A DNA stretch of 63,417 bases from Deltaproteobacteria bacterium (GCA_013151235.1 JAADIO010000011.1:1-63417), one strand, 5' to 3'; positions 7,545-16,590 are shown, counted from the first letter of the stretch. The notes: generated by a model from the letters alone, not told the origin. A program made the numbers and translations.

Positions 7545-8195
7545 ATGGGAAAGACCAAGACGCTCATAGCAAAGAGTGTCGCCACTCATTTGATCGGATT
7601 TTCCTTCATCCTGCCGGGGACTCTGCAACGGCGCGGTTTTCTTCGGGCCATGGACCGGATCTTTTCCGGGATGGCCCCTTCCTACGACCGGGCCTGGGAG
7701 AAAATGGGAACATCCGTCGTCCTTGCTCCTCTGGATCGGGCGGCAGGGGAGATCCCCAAACCACCGGCACGGATCGCCGATCTTGCCTGCGGCACGGGTC
7801 CGGCCGCTTTCCGGCTGGCCGACACTTTCCCGGAGGCCCGGATCACCGGGGCCGATATCTCCCGGGCCATGATCGAAACATTCCGGAAAAAGATCCCCCC
7901 GGCAAAAAGGGAGCGGATCTCGGCCCTTGTCTCTCCCTCCGGCCGTCTCCCCTTTGCCGACAACACCTTCGACCTCGTCCTGACCCAGAACGCGCCCCCA
8001 TATCCCGAGGAGATGATCCGCGTCCTCCGTCCCGGCGGCTTCCTCTTCTTTCTCTACTCCTTCGCCTTCATCGCCCCCGTCCGGAGGATCGTTCGGCGAA
8101 GACTTGTCCCCCTCAACCTGTGCGATATCACAATCCGGCGGGCAGGAGAAGGAATGGCGGTCACGGCCGTTAAAGGAAAGAAGGGAAGGGCCTGA
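7545..8195 (+). CDS. Class I SAM-dependent methyltransferase, UbiE-like
   Basis: A 216-residue protein with the SAM-binding motif I DLACGTGPAAFRLA near residue 80, the acidic residue of TGADIS at the end of strand 2, and the later motif MIRVLRPGGFLFF. This is the Methyltransf_11/UbiE type, usually acting on small molecules or quinones. The first 40 residues contain a hydrophobic stretch (THLIGFSFILPGT) that could touch the membrane. AGAGGTAG precedes the ATG. The TGA stop overlaps the ATG of the next gene by one base, so the two are probably coupled. Substrate unknown; with mqnA about 1 kb upstream a quinone role is possible but unproven. Confidence 0.75.
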   Translation: MGKTKTLIAKSVATHLIGFSFILPGTLQRRGFLRAMDRIFSGMAPSYDRAWEKMGTSVVLAPLDRAAGEIPKPPARIADLACGTGPAAFRLADTFPEARITGADISRAMIETFRKKIPPAKRERISALVSPSGRLPFADNTFDLVLTQNAPPYPEEMIRVLRPGGFLFFLYSFAFIAPVRRIVRRRLVPLNLCDITIRRAGEGMAVTAVKGKKGRA

Positions 8196-9409
8196 TGGAG
8201 TCCCGAATTGAGTCGATGGCACCCGGCGGCTTTGGTATCGCCCGGATCGAAGGACGTGTCCACTTCGTCCCGGAGACCGTCACGGGGGACGTCGTTGAGA
8301 TCGAAGAGGTGTCGAAGAAGCGACACCACACCTTCTCCCGCCTCGTCCGGATTCTGGAGCCCTCCCCCTCTCGCAGGAATCCCTTCTGCCCCTGGTACGG
8401 GGCGTGCGGGGGATGCGACTTCCAGCACATCACCTACCCCGAACAGCTTCGGATCAAGCAGGAGATTTTCCGCAATCAAATGCAAAGGATCGGGAAGTTT
8501 GAAGATCCGGAAACACCGGAGATCCTCGGTTCCAAGTCAAAAAGAGTCCGGATGCGATTTCAGATCGGAAACGGGGAGGTCGGGCTCTTCCGGCGCAGGA
8601 CGAACCGGATCTGTGCCATGACGGAATGCGCCGTCGCAGATCCGACGATCAACAAAGCACTTCAGGTGATCCGTAAGGGGGTAAAGGAAGCACCGGGAAG
8701 ATCCGCTTTGGAGGGAGAGGTCACTATCATTGCGGCCGGGGGCAAGGCCCACCTGTTCCTTGACCTTCCCTTGCAGCAGGCCATGGCCCTGAGTGAGTCG
8801 ATGAGACCACCCGTCGTCGGCTGCATCCTCGGGAAAAGGGAGATGCGCCGGATCACGGGCAAGCCGTCAATCCCACTCAAAACCGGAGGCGTTCAAATCG
8901 ATCTTCCCGCCGACGTCTTCGTCCAGGCAAACCGCGAGATCAACGAAGCGATCCTCCCGGAGATCCGGGCCTTCATGGAGGGAACAAATAAGGTCGTCGA
9001 TCTCTACTGCGGTTGCGGCAATTTCACCTTCCCTCTCTCCCGGGCATGCGGTGAAGTCACCGGGATCGAAACATCACCGGCCGCCGTCGAATCCGCACGC
9101 AAGGCCGCCCTTCGGGCGAAGATCGGGAACCTCTCCTTTTTCTGCCGGCCCGCCGCCGAAGCAGATCTCTCAGGCACCGGCGGGATCGTCCTCGATCCGC
9201 CCCGGCCGGGACTTTCCAGCGGTCTGATCAAAAAGATACTCCGGGCCCTCCCCCGCCGGATCGCCTATCTCTCCTGTAACCCGGCGACCCAGGCCAGGGA
9301 CCTGCGCCTCCTCGTCGACGGCGGATACACAATAGAATCCATCCGCCTATTCGACATGTTTCCCGAGACCCACCATATCGAGTCCCTGGCGCTGATGAGA
9401 CTGAAATAA
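8195..9409 (+). CDS. RNA uracil-C5 methyltransferase, TrmA/RlmD family
   Basis: A 404-residue protein with three parts: an N-terminal TRAM-like domain (residues 1-60, MAPGGFGIARIEG), a [4Fe-4S] cluster motif CPWYGACGGCDFQH near residues 66-79, and a C-terminal methyltransferase domain. The latter has the SAM motif DLYCGCGNFTF, the catalytic region VLDPPRPG and the nucleophile Cys in YLSCNPATQARDL. The family places 5-methyluridine in 23S rRNA (positions 747 or 1939 in E. coli) or tRNA. Which site is methylated here cannot be told from sequence alone. It follows the preceding methyltransferase with a one-base overlap. Confidence 0.88.
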   Translation: MESRIESMAPGGFGIARIEGRVHFVPETVTGDVVEIEEVSKKRHHTFSRLVRILEPSPSRRNPFCPWYGACGGCDFQHITYPEQLRIKQEIFRNQMQRIGKFEDPETPEILGSKSKRVRMRFQIGNGEVGLFRRRTNRICAMTECAVADPTINKALQVIRKGVKEAPGRSALEGEVTIIAAGGKAHLFLDLPLQQAMALSESMRPPVVGCILGKREMRRITGKPSIPLKTGGVQIDLPADVFVQANREINEAILPEIRAFMEGTNKVVDLYCGCGNFTFPLSRACGEVTGIETSPAAVESARKAALRAKIGNLSFFCRPAAEADLSGTGGIVLDPPRPGLSSGLIKKILRALPRRIAYLSCNPATQARDLRLLVDGGYTIESIRLFDMFPETHHIESLALMRLK

Positions 9410-9416
9410 TTTCCGT

Positions 9417-10655
9417 TCAGACACCGATCCCGATCCTGCCGTAAACTCCGTCGTAGCCCGGCTCGATCTCCACTCTTCCTTCCCGTACCCGGCCGACCGC
9501 CTCGGCCAGAAGGGATGATCCCTCCTCCGCCAGCGCGGCGAGAGAGGTCTTCGTCAGGACCGTATATTCGTCCCCAAAGACGGAGAGAAGACGCCGGTAC
9601 TCCCGGTCCACCCTCTTGCTCCCGACACCGACGCAGAGAATCCCGGAGAGGATCTCCGCCAGCGGGATCAGGGACTGAAAGCCCGTCCCATCGGCAGGAC
9701 CTGCCGGATGATCCCGGTCGGCCAGTTCCTCCACCCGGTGCAGGACCCCGAGAGTAAGCCTCTTTCCACAGACGGGGCAGAGTCCCTTGTGCTTTCTCGT
9801 CTCCGCCGGGGAAAGGCAGATCCCGCATTTCCGGTGTCCATCGAAATGGTACTTCCCCTCCTCCGGGAAGAACTCGACCGTCCCGCCCAGTCCCTTCTCC
9901 CAGCCTCCCCGGAGGGCCTCCCGCACGGCGGGATAGGAAAGGCCCGTCTCGAAGATTGTCGCCTCCCGCATCAGTTTCGGCAGGGAGTGGGCATCGGAGT
10001 TGGAGATCAGGCGTATTCCATCCAGCTGTGTCAGACGCCGGTTCATCGGAGGATCGGAGGAAAGCCCCGTTTCGATCGCCGGGATCTGTGATGCCGGTTC
10101 CCCGTAACATTCCTCAAGAGAGGAAAAGGAAGAAAAAGCGCCGAAGACGGAGAAGTGGGGCGTCCAGGCATGGGCCGGGATCAGGATATTTTCGGGATGG
10201 CTTTCGAGAACGATCCTGAGCAGATCCCGGGAATCGAGTCCGAGGATCGGGCGGCCGTCCGATTCGAGATTCCCGATCCGGGCCAGGGCGCGGTTGATCC
10301 GGGCAACAGAAGAAAGGTCCCGGGCCAGCAGGAGGTGATGAACCTTCCGTGTCCTTCCTTCACGGGAATAGATCGTCGATATCTCGGCGGAAAGGAGGAA
10401 ACGGATCTTCCGTCGGCAGCGTTGAGGAACCTCTCCATCGTTGATGAAGGGCTTTTTCAACCGGTAGAGTCCGGGTTCCGCCGGGGCCAGTTTTTTCCTG
10501 ATTTCAGCCAGCCGCACCGGATGAGTGAAATCGCCCGTCCCCAGGAGGGTCACTCCCTTGAGCTGTGCCCAAAGATGAAGGTTTTCCAGGGTCATGGCCG
10601 GGCTGGTCGAACGGGAGGCGGGGGAGTGGAGATGGAGATCGGCCAGGAATCTCAC
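9417..10655 (-). CDS. Endonuclease Q-like PHP-domain protein
   Basis: A 412-residue protein of the TIGR00375 / Endonuclease Q family. The PHP metal site is visible: FLADLHLHSPAS at the N-terminus, GTGDFTHP, SAEISTIY, then IPAHAWTP and SNSDAHS further on. A C-terminal zinc finger follows (CGICLSP ... CPVCGKRL), as in archaeal EndoQ, which nicks 5' of deoxyuracil, hypoxanthine or abasic sites. The start is a GTG at 10655 whose GTGA overlaps the stop of the upstream permease gene by 4 bases; GGAGG lies 4-5 bases before it. An earlier ATG at 10730 would overlap that gene by 79 bases and adds a non-conserved tail. Activity on deaminated DNA is inferred from family. Confidence 0.8.
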   Translation of the reverse strand: MRFLADLHLHSPASRSTSPAMTLENLHLWAQLKGVTLLGTGDFTHPVRLAEIRKKLAPAEPGLYRLKKPFINDGEVPQRCRRKIRFLLSAEISTIYSREGRTRKVHHLLLARDLSSVARINRALARIGNLESDGRPILGLDSRDLLRIVLESHPENILIPAHAWTPHFSVFGAFSSFSSLEECYGEPASQIPAIETGLSSDPPMNRRLTQLDGIRLISNSDAHSLPKLMREATIFETGLSYPAVREALRGGWEKGLGGTVEFFPEEGKYHFDGHRKCGICLSPAETRKHKGLCPVCGKRLTLGVLHRVEELADRDHPAGPADGTGFQSLIPLAEILSGILCVGVGSKRVDREYRRLLSVFGDEYTVLTKTSLAALAEEGSSLLAEAVGRVREGRVEIEPGYDGVYGRIGIGV

Positions 10656-11779
10656 GACCCCTCCGACTCTCCGGCCGGGACCTCCGCAGGGCCGAGCAGG
10701 AATCTCTGATAATAGGCAAGGAGGAGACAAGTCATGGGGAGGGCAATGATCAGGCCGAAGATCCCCAGGAGTTTCCCCCAGATCGAAAGGGACAAAAGGA
10801 TCATGGCCGGACTCAACCCGGTCACCTTTCCCATCAGCCTCGGCACGAGGATCGTATCCTGGATTAACTGGACCCCAACGAATACCAACCCCGTCAGCGC
10901 CAGGGTCACGGGGAGGCTCCCTCCCGTCTCCAGGGCATGGATCACGGCGAGGAGAAAAGCGGGAATCAGCCCGATCAGCTGGAGATAGGGGATCATGTTC
11001 AGAAGGCCGATGAAAAGGCCGAGCAGGATCCCCAACGGAAGGCCGATGAGGGTGAACCCCGTGGCAAAGAGGACCCCGACCAGGGCCGCTACGGCCGCCT
11101 GGGCCCGGAAATAACGGTTCATGGCGGCATCGAAATCATGAACGAACGCCACCACCTGTTCCCGATAACCCGGGGGGATCATCGACTTCCACCCCTCCCG
11201 GACCCTCGGAAAATCGATGAGAAGAAAGATCAGGTAGAGGAGGATCACCACCAACCCCGCCAGGCCGAGGAGAAAGCTCGCCGTCCCGGTAATGAGCCCC
11301 CAGATCCCCGGCAGGACCTTCCGGACCGTTTCGACGGCAATCTTCCAGAGATTCGCCGTATTGAAGAGGTCCTGGATCTCCTTTTGGGAAGCGTATTCCC
11401 GCACCGCCTTCCAGAGATCGGGCGGAAGCTCTTTCGATGCCCGTTCGGCAATATCGGAATTGTTCACCAAGCCGGAGAGAAGGCTCCCCATATGAGAGAT
11501 CTCTTTCGTCACCATGGGGGTAAGCCATGCCGCAAGGAGTCCCGAGAAAAGGAGGATGAGAATGAGGCTTACAACCACCGCCGTACCGCGGTGAGAGATC
11601 TTCCGCTGGACCCGGACCACGAGGGGATTGATCAGGTAGGCCAGCAGGAGCGCCACGGCAAAAGGGATCAGGACATCGCTGAGAAGGCCGAGGAGGCGGA
11701 TACCACCCCAGAGAAGTCCTGCGGCAAGGACGATCCGGACCACCCGGTCGAAGGTGTAGGGACTTTTGCCAAGGTTCAT
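10652..11779 (-). CDS. AI-2E family membrane permease
   Basis: A 375-residue inner-membrane protein of the AI-2E transporter (PF01594, YhhT/PerM) family. Hydrophobic segments are spread over the whole length, with one pair at residues 10-60, one near 60-85, a long extracytoplasmic stretch around 85-150 and a C-terminal bundle. The family motif region LIQDTILVPRLMGK is followed by the final helices. Members export small molecules or act as sodium/proton antiporters; the substrate here is unknown. The ATG at 11779 is preferred because AAAGGAG stands 8-9 bases before it; an ATG at 11803 overlaps the preceding gene. It lies second to last in a four-gene minus-strand operon. Confidence 0.82.
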   Translation of the reverse strand: MNLGKSPYTFDRVVRIVLAAGLLWGGIRLLGLLSDVLIPFAVALLLAYLINPLVVRVQRKISHRGTAVVVSLILILLFSGLLAAWLTPMVTKEISHMGSLLSGLVNNSDIAERASKELPPDLWKAVREYASQKEIQDLFNTANLWKIAVETVRKVLPGIWGLITGTASFLLGLAGLVVILLYLIFLLIDFPRVREGWKSMIPPGYREQVVAFVHDFDAAMNRYFRAQAAVAALVGVLFATGFTLIGLPLGILLGLFIGLLNMIPYLQLIGLIPAFLLAVIHALETGGSLPVTLALTGLVFVGVQLIQDTILVPRLMGKVTGLSPAMILLSLSIWGKLLGIFGLIIALPMTCLLLAYYQRFLLGPAEVPAGESEGS

Positions 11780-11792
11780 CGCCGGCACTCCT

Positions 11793-12395
11793 TTATGATT
11801 CAATAATATAACGACCTTCCAACAACTCTACCGGATCGATGAAAACCACATCGTCCCGCAGGGTCAGCCGCTCCCAACACAGCTCCTCTTGGGAAATCGA
11901 TCGGGGAATTAGGGCAACGGAGAGATGAAGATGGGGAAGAAGCCCCGGCACCGGATTTCTCACTTCGGCCAGCGTCGCCATTACTTCCCCTGCCTGAAGG
12001 AAACAGCCGGGGACGACCCCCGGATAAGGCCGGGTATGGCCATAGAGAGTAAACAGCCGTACATCTTCTTCATCATACTGAACATGGTGGACAAAAATCG
12101 ACCGCCCCAGGAAATCTTTTATAACAGCGACAACCTCTCCCGCTGCCGCAACGGGAATCCGGGTCCTCCCCTTCAGAGAAACAGTTTTACCACGACAGTC
12201 CCGGTAGAGGGCAAGATCGATCCCCTCATGGGGAAGTGGGCGGCATCTCCCCTCCCCCCACCATTCCTCTTCCGCACCGAATAACATGCCGGATATCAGG
12301 ACCCACTCTACAAAGTCAAGATGGTTTGTCGAAATCAGTTCTTGTCCAAAACTCCTAAGCATCAGAAAGTCTTTCCGACGGGAGTTCTTCTTCAT
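11793..12395 (-). CDS. M23/LytM-like peptidase domain protein
   Basis: A 200-residue protein with the LytM metal-site pattern: PHEGIDLALY (HxxxD) near residue 55, LYGHTRPYPGV, and LPHLHLSVAL (HxH) near residue 155. In active M23 peptidases these residues bind zinc and cut peptidoglycan cross-links. No convincing signal peptide is present (the start is MKKNSRRKDFLMLRSFG), so export is uncertain and the protein could be cytosolic or use a non-classical route. Its ATG overlaps the stop of the FAH gene by 4 bases (ATGA). Fold call is good; activity is uncertain. Confidence 0.7.
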   Translation of the reverse strand: MKKNSRRKDFLMLRSFGQELISTNHLDFVEWVLISGMLFGAEEEWWGEGRCRPLPHEGIDLALYRDCRGKTVSLKGRTRIPVAAAGEVVAVIKDFLGRSIFVHHVQYDEEDVRLFTLYGHTRPYPGVVPGCFLQAGEVMATLAEVRNPVPGLLPHLHLSVALIPRSISQEELCWERLTLRDDVVFIDPVELLEGRYIIES

Positions 12396-13195
12396 ACTTT
12401 CACCACAGGATTCTTCAGTATCCCGATCTCCTCGATGGTCATCTCGATGAGATCCCCCGGCGAGAGAAAGACCGGCGGCGTCCTGGCGAATCCGACGCCG
12501 GACGGCGTCCCCGTAAGGATCACCGTTCCCGGCAGCAGCGTCGTCCCCTCGGAAAGATAGGCAATCAGTTCACGAACGGGATAGATCATGTCGGAAGTGT
12601 GGCCCTCCTGCATGGTCTTCCCATTGATGGTGCAGCGAAGGGAGAGATCCTGTGGATCGGGGATCTCGTCGGCCGTTACCAGGGCCGGTCCCAAGGGGCA
12701 GAAGGTGTCGAAGCTCTTCCCCCGAACCCACTGTCCGCCCCCGCCCTCCTTCTGCCAGATACGGGCCGAGACATCGTTACCGATGGTATAACCGAAGACA
12801 TATTCAAGGGCGGAATCAACCGGAACGTCTTTCACCGCCCGGCCGATCACCACGGCTAACTCCATCTCATAATCGACCTGCGGCGGATCAAGACAGGACG
12901 ACGGCAGGACGACCGGATCGCCGGGATGGACGACGCTGGCCGGATTCTTCATGAAAAGGATCGGATGAGACGGCAGCGGCAATCCGAACTCCTCGGCATG
13001 GCAATGATAGTTGAGCCCGACACAAAGGATGGCCGACGGATTGACAGGCGCGAGGAGTTTTCCGACCCGGACGGTTCTGCCGACCGAATTGAAGCCGGAA
13101 GCAAGATCCCCCGTCACTACATCGGCAACACCTTCCTCCCGGGGCAACCCGTAACAGACACAGCCCTTCTCATCAAGAAAACGGATGATTCGCAT
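12392..13195 (-). CDS. Fumarylacetoacetate hydrolase family protein
   Basis: A 267-residue FAH-fold protein. Typical marks are LCVGLNYHCHAEE near residue 58, the metal-binding acidic residues in VDYEMELAVVIG, the GNDVSAR motif and the C-terminal ILTGTPSGVG. The family cuts C-C bonds or decarboxylates or tautomerises diketo acids, for example acylpyruvase or oxaloacetate decarboxylase activity. The particular substrate cannot be read from the sequence. It is the first gene of a minus-strand operon with the M23-like, AI-2E and EndoQ-like genes, a mix without an obvious shared pathway. Confidence 0.85.
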   Translation of the reverse strand: MRIIRFLDEKGCVCYGLPREEGVADVVTGDLASGFNSVGRTVRVGKLLAPVNPSAILCVGLNYHCHAEEFGLPLPSHPILFMKNPASVVHPGDPVVLPSSCLDPPQVDYEMELAVVIGRAVKDVPVDSALEYVFGYTIGNDVSARIWQKEGGGGQWVRGKSFDTFCPLGPALVTADEIPDPQDLSLRCTINGKTMQEGHTSDMIYPVRELIAYLSEGTTLLPGTVILTGTPSGVGFARTPPVFLSPGDLIEMTIEEIGILKNPVVKV

Positions 13196-13230
13196 GGTAC
13201 AAACTTTATGCTATCCGGCAGTGGGATGTC

Positions 13231-13321
13231 AACCCCAAAAGGGGTCAAGTCTGCTCTTGGCTCTTATTGAAAAAGATGCTAACTAAAAAAGCCAAGAGCA
13301 GACTTGACCCCTTTTGGGGTT
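13231..13321. repeat. Perfect 32-bp inverted repeat (REP/RAYT-like or MITE-like hairpin)
   Basis: Arms 13231-13262 and 13290-13321 are exact reverse complements, 32 bp each, around a 27-base AT-rich loop. Each arm starts AACCCCAAAAGGGGTCAAG and ends CTCTTGGCT. The element fills the 142-base gap between the hybrid kinase stop and the FAH gene start. It could fold into a very strong RNA hairpin and act as a transcription barrier in either direction. The core (GTCAAGTCTGCTCTTGG) resembles, from memory, sequences near REP-associated tyrosine transposases; this is unchecked. Confidence 0.75.
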
Positions 13322-13337
13322 GCTTTGGGTTAAGAAC

Positions 13338-15266
13338 CTACTGTTTCCCGTAGTCCAACGTATCCGGTTTCTGATTTTCCCCGAGGACTCTCCGAAGAGT
13401 ATCGCGCAGCAGCACTCTTCCGTAGGGTTTTCGGAGTACTCCCATAAAACCGTAGGCACGGTAATCGGAGAGGACAGGACTGTCGGAATAGCCGCTGGAG
13501 ACGATCCCCCGCACGGAGGGATCAAGGGCACGAAGCTCCCGAATCGTTTCCTCCCCTCCCATCCCGCCTAAAACGGTCAGGTCAAGGATCACAGCATCAA
13601 ACGGACGGCCTTCTTCCAGGGCTTCACGATAGATCTGCATCGCCTCCCGACCATCGGCGGCAAATTCCGCCTCGAAATGCTCATAACGAAGTAGCATCCC
13701 CGTCACAGAACGAACTCCCTCGTCATCGTCCATCACAAGGATTCTCCTCCTCCCTTCCCGAACATGAGCAAAAGATCCCGGGGCTGAAGCGGTTAATTTC
13801 GGAAATGGTTCCTCCCTGAAGGCAGGGATATAGATGGTAAAACAGCTCCCTTTTCCAAGCTCCGATTCAACGGTAATCGTTCCACCGTGTTTCGCTATAA
13901 TGGAATAGCTGATCACCAAACCCAACCCCATTCCTTTCCTGGATCCTTTCGGCTTGGTCGAGAAGTAGGGATCAAAAATCATGGGCAGATCCTTGCGGGA
14001 GATTCCGGGTCCTTCGTCACGAACGGTGACGCGAACATAATCGCCCCCGGGAAGGGGAGAAACATCATTTTCTTTAAGGAAAACATTCTCTCCTTCAACA
14101 TACACATCTCCCCCCTTCGGCATTGCCTCGCAGGCGTTCTGAATAAGATTTCTGATGGCCTGACCCACTTGGTGGGGGTCGACGAAGACGGGGGCAAGCC
14201 CCTCGGAGAATCGGTAGCGCCCCCGAACCGGTCCGTCCTCAAGGACCGAGGAACAGGCCTCGGTCAGGAACATCGGCAGGGAGACTTCCTCCTTGACGGG
14301 AGCACCGCCGGCGGAAAAGGTGAGAAATCGGTCGGCAAGATCCTTGATCTGGTAGGCGGCCCCTTCGGCATATTTGAGCAGATCATTGACCTCCGCCCCG
14401 GCGGGAAGGAGGGTGCGGACAAAAGAAAGATTACCGATGATCGGGGTCAGTAGATTATTAATATCATGGGCAATTCCTCCGGCGAGGTGCCCGAGCGACT
14501 CGAGATTCCTGCACTTCAGCGTTTCCGCCTCCATCCTCTTCCGGAGTGTAAGATCTTTGGCAACATAAACGGAGGCGGACATTTCTCCTCCCGACCCCCG
14601 GATCGGAGAGGAGGTTACCAGGAGCGGGAGACCCATGTGGCTGTTTTCCAACTCGGCGGTGACCGTCTCCCCTCGCTCCAGCATCTCTTTGTGAGGGCAA
14701 CCTTCAAAAGGCTCCGACAACCCGTGATAGATCTCGTAACAGTATCGGCCGACGATTTCCTCCGGCCTTTCACCCAGAAAATCGGCCAGCGCCTTGTTCA
14801 CCCGGACGATACGACAGGACGGGTCCTGTATCGAGACAAAATCAGGAATCGCATCAAAGGTTTCCCGCCACTCCGAGGCAGCGCGTTCCAGATCGGTTTC
14901 CATCTCCTTTCGTTCCGTTATATCCCGGAAACTTTCAAGAATTCCGAGGAATCTCCCAACCTCGTCATGGAGAGGAGAAGCGATCAACTCGCAGATACGT
15001 TCTCTACCATCTTCCCGAAGATGGCGATGTTCCATCCGAACCGGCCCCCCCTCTTCCCGGACTGATTTGATCGGACACGGGCCATCCACCCCGACACAGC
15101 AATCTTTCGAACCATGAAGAACCGAGTGACAGTAATCACCTTCACGCCCGGCACCTGTAAAGATTCGGGCGGCCCGGTTCATCATTCGGACCCGATGATC
15201 GGAGCCGATCATCAGGACCGGTTCGTCAAGACCGTCAAGGATGGTCCGGAGTGGAATTCCCTCCAT
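13338..15266 (-). CDS. Hybrid sensor histidine kinase with two PAS domains and a receiver
   Basis: A 642-residue cytosolic protein without clear membrane segments. In order: PAS 1 (residues 1-120), PAS 2 (130-245), the dimerisation/phosphoacceptor region with His267 in GGIAHDINNLLTP, the HATPase domain (N box IRNLIQNACEAM around 371-382, DEGPGIS, GMGLGLVIS) and a C-terminal receiver (VMDDDEG at 511-517, phospho-acceptor Asp562 in VILDLTV, Lys in LRKPYG). Both PAS domains carry a Cys-His pattern (CHSVLHG ... CP and CYEIYHG ... CP) that may bind a metal or cofactor for redox or gas sensing. GGAGAA precedes the ATG. It is an orphan with no regulator gene alongside. Confidence 0.9.
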   Translation of the reverse strand: MEGIPLRTILDGLDEPVLMIGSDHRVRMMNRAARIFTGAGREGDYCHSVLHGSKDCCVGVDGPCPIKSVREEGGPVRMEHRHLREDGRERICELIASPLHDEVGRFLGILESFRDITERKEMETDLERAASEWRETFDAIPDFVSIQDPSCRIVRVNKALADFLGERPEEIVGRYCYEIYHGLSEPFEGCPHKEMLERGETVTAELENSHMGLPLLVTSSPIRGSGGEMSASVYVAKDLTLRKRMEAETLKCRNLESLGHLAGGIAHDINNLLTPIIGNLSFVRTLLPAGAEVNDLLKYAEGAAYQIKDLADRFLTFSAGGAPVKEEVSLPMFLTEACSSVLEDGPVRGRYRFSEGLAPVFVDPHQVGQAIRNLIQNACEAMPKGGDVYVEGENVFLKENDVSPLPGGDYVRVTVRDEGPGISRKDLPMIFDPYFSTKPKGSRKGMGLGLVISYSIIAKHGGTITVESELGKGSCFTIYIPAFREEPFPKLTASAPGSFAHVREGRRRILVMDDDEGVRSVTGMLLRYEHFEAEFAADGREAMQIYREALEEGRPFDAVILDLTVLGGMGGEETIRELRALDPSVRGIVSSGYSDSPVLSDYRAYGFMGVLRKPYGRVLLRDTLRRVLGENQKPDTLDYGKQ

Positions 15267-15388
15267 TTCAAGAATTCTCCTTCCATGGTATCTGTTTGAA
15301 AAGTAACGAAGATTCCAGATCTTCGCAAGACTTGGTCAACAAACAACTCTTAACGGGTATTTATCAGCCAAGGGACTCTTTTCTGAGA

Positions 15389-15418
15389 TTGCTTTTTTAA
15401 TTGAGATGAAATTATGAA
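15389..15418 (+). promoter_or_regulatory. Possible promoter of ychF
   Basis: TTGCTT at 15389-15394 and TATGAA at 15413-15418 with an 18-base spacer, in an AT-rich stretch between the divergent kinase and ychF genes. The match is only moderate. Confidence 0.35.
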
Positions 15419-15471
15419 TCAGTTAAGATGATCCAGTTTATTCACTTTATTGGTTTTTCCTTGGAGCAAAA

Positions 15472-16572
15472 ATGATTATCGGAATCGTCGGCCTTCCCAA
15501 CTGCGGCAAGACCACCCTCTTCAACGCGCTGACGAAGGGAGAGGCCGAGACCGCTCCCTATCACCAGGCCGGTGCGGAGGCCAATATCGGGATCGTCAAG
15601 GTTCCGGATGCCCGGGTCGACCGGCTGAGCGAAATTTTCAAGCCGAAGAAGACGACCCATGCCACGGTAGAATTCGTCGATCTTCCGGGGCTCCCCCGGG
15701 GAAGCGTGGCCGAAGGAACAAAGGTTACCGACTTTCTGAAGCGGGCCCGGGAGGTAGACGCCCTGGTTCATGTGGTCCGGGCCTTTGAAGACGACACCGT
15801 CCCCCATCCGGCGGGCTCGGTCGATCCCCTCCGGGACGTGGAAGATCTTGAGGTGGAGCTGATCCTGAGTGACCTGGCCATTATCGAAAAGCGGTTGGAG
15901 CGGGTAGAGGCGGCCCTGAAAAAAGGGGTGGAAAAGGGCAAACACGAAAAGGAGAAGGCGATCCTCGACCGCTTTCGTACGGCACTGGAGGAGGAAAAAC
16001 CGCTCCGAAATATCGTCATCGAAGAGGCGGAGGAAAAACTGATCCGGGGCTACCGCTTCCTGACTCTTCAGCCCCTCATTATCGTACTCAACGTCGGGGA
16101 GGGGGAGATCGGATCGGAAAAGGCCGATCTTCTTGCAAAGGATGTAGCCTCCCGCTTTCCAGGTGAAAAGAGCCGGGTCGAACTTCTTTCCGCAAAGATC
16201 GAGATGGAGATGGGGCAGCTTCCCGCCGACGAGGCAACTCTCTTTATGGAGGACCTGGGTTTGACCGAGTCGGCGATGGAGCGGCTGATCCATACCTGTT
16301 ACGATCTTTTAGGACGGATCTCCTTCCTCACCGCCGGGGAGGATGAGGTCCGGGCCTGGACAATCCCCAAAGAAACCCCGGCCGTTCAGGCCGCCGGTGC
16401 GATCCACTCCGACATCGAGCGGGGTTTCATCAAGGCGGAGGCGATCACATTCAACGACTTCATCGCCGTCGGTTCCTTTGCCAAGGCTCGGGAGGCAGGG
16501 ACGCTCCGTCTCGAGGGGAGGGACTACATCGTCCGGGACGGAGAGATCGTCCATTTCAAGTTCAATGTATAA
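15472..16572 (+). CDS. ychF: Obg-related GTPase/ATPase YchF
   Basis: A 366-residue YchF/OLA1 protein. The P-loop is GLPNCGKTTLFNAL (residues 7-20), G3 lies in VDLPGLPRG near residue 67, and the usual NKxD is replaced by the divergent NVGEGE near residue 207, which is why this family prefers ATP over GTP. A coiled region sits around residues 125-180, and the C-terminal TGS domain ends in the conserved GRDYIVRDGEIVHFKFNV. YchF binds ribosomes and affects stress responses. GGAG precedes the ATG. pepF follows after 18 bases on the same strand. Confidence 0.95.
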   Translation: MIIGIVGLPNCGKTTLFNALTKGEAETAPYHQAGAEANIGIVKVPDARVDRLSEIFKPKKTTHATVEFVDLPGLPRGSVAEGTKVTDFLKRAREVDALVHVVRAFEDDTVPHPAGSVDPLRDVEDLEVELILSDLAIIEKRLERVEAALKKGVEKGKHEKEKAILDRFRTALEEEKPLRNIVIEEAEEKLIRGYRFLTLQPLIIVLNVGEGEIGSEKADLLAKDVASRFPGEKSRVELLSAKIEMEMGQLPADEATLFMEDLGLTESAMERLIHTCYDLLGRISFLTAGEDEVRAWTIPKETPAVQAAGAIHSDIERGFIKAEAITFNDFIAVGSFAKAREAGTLRLEGRDYIVRDGEIVHFKFNV

Positions 16573-16590
16573 ATCGGAACCGAGGAGACT

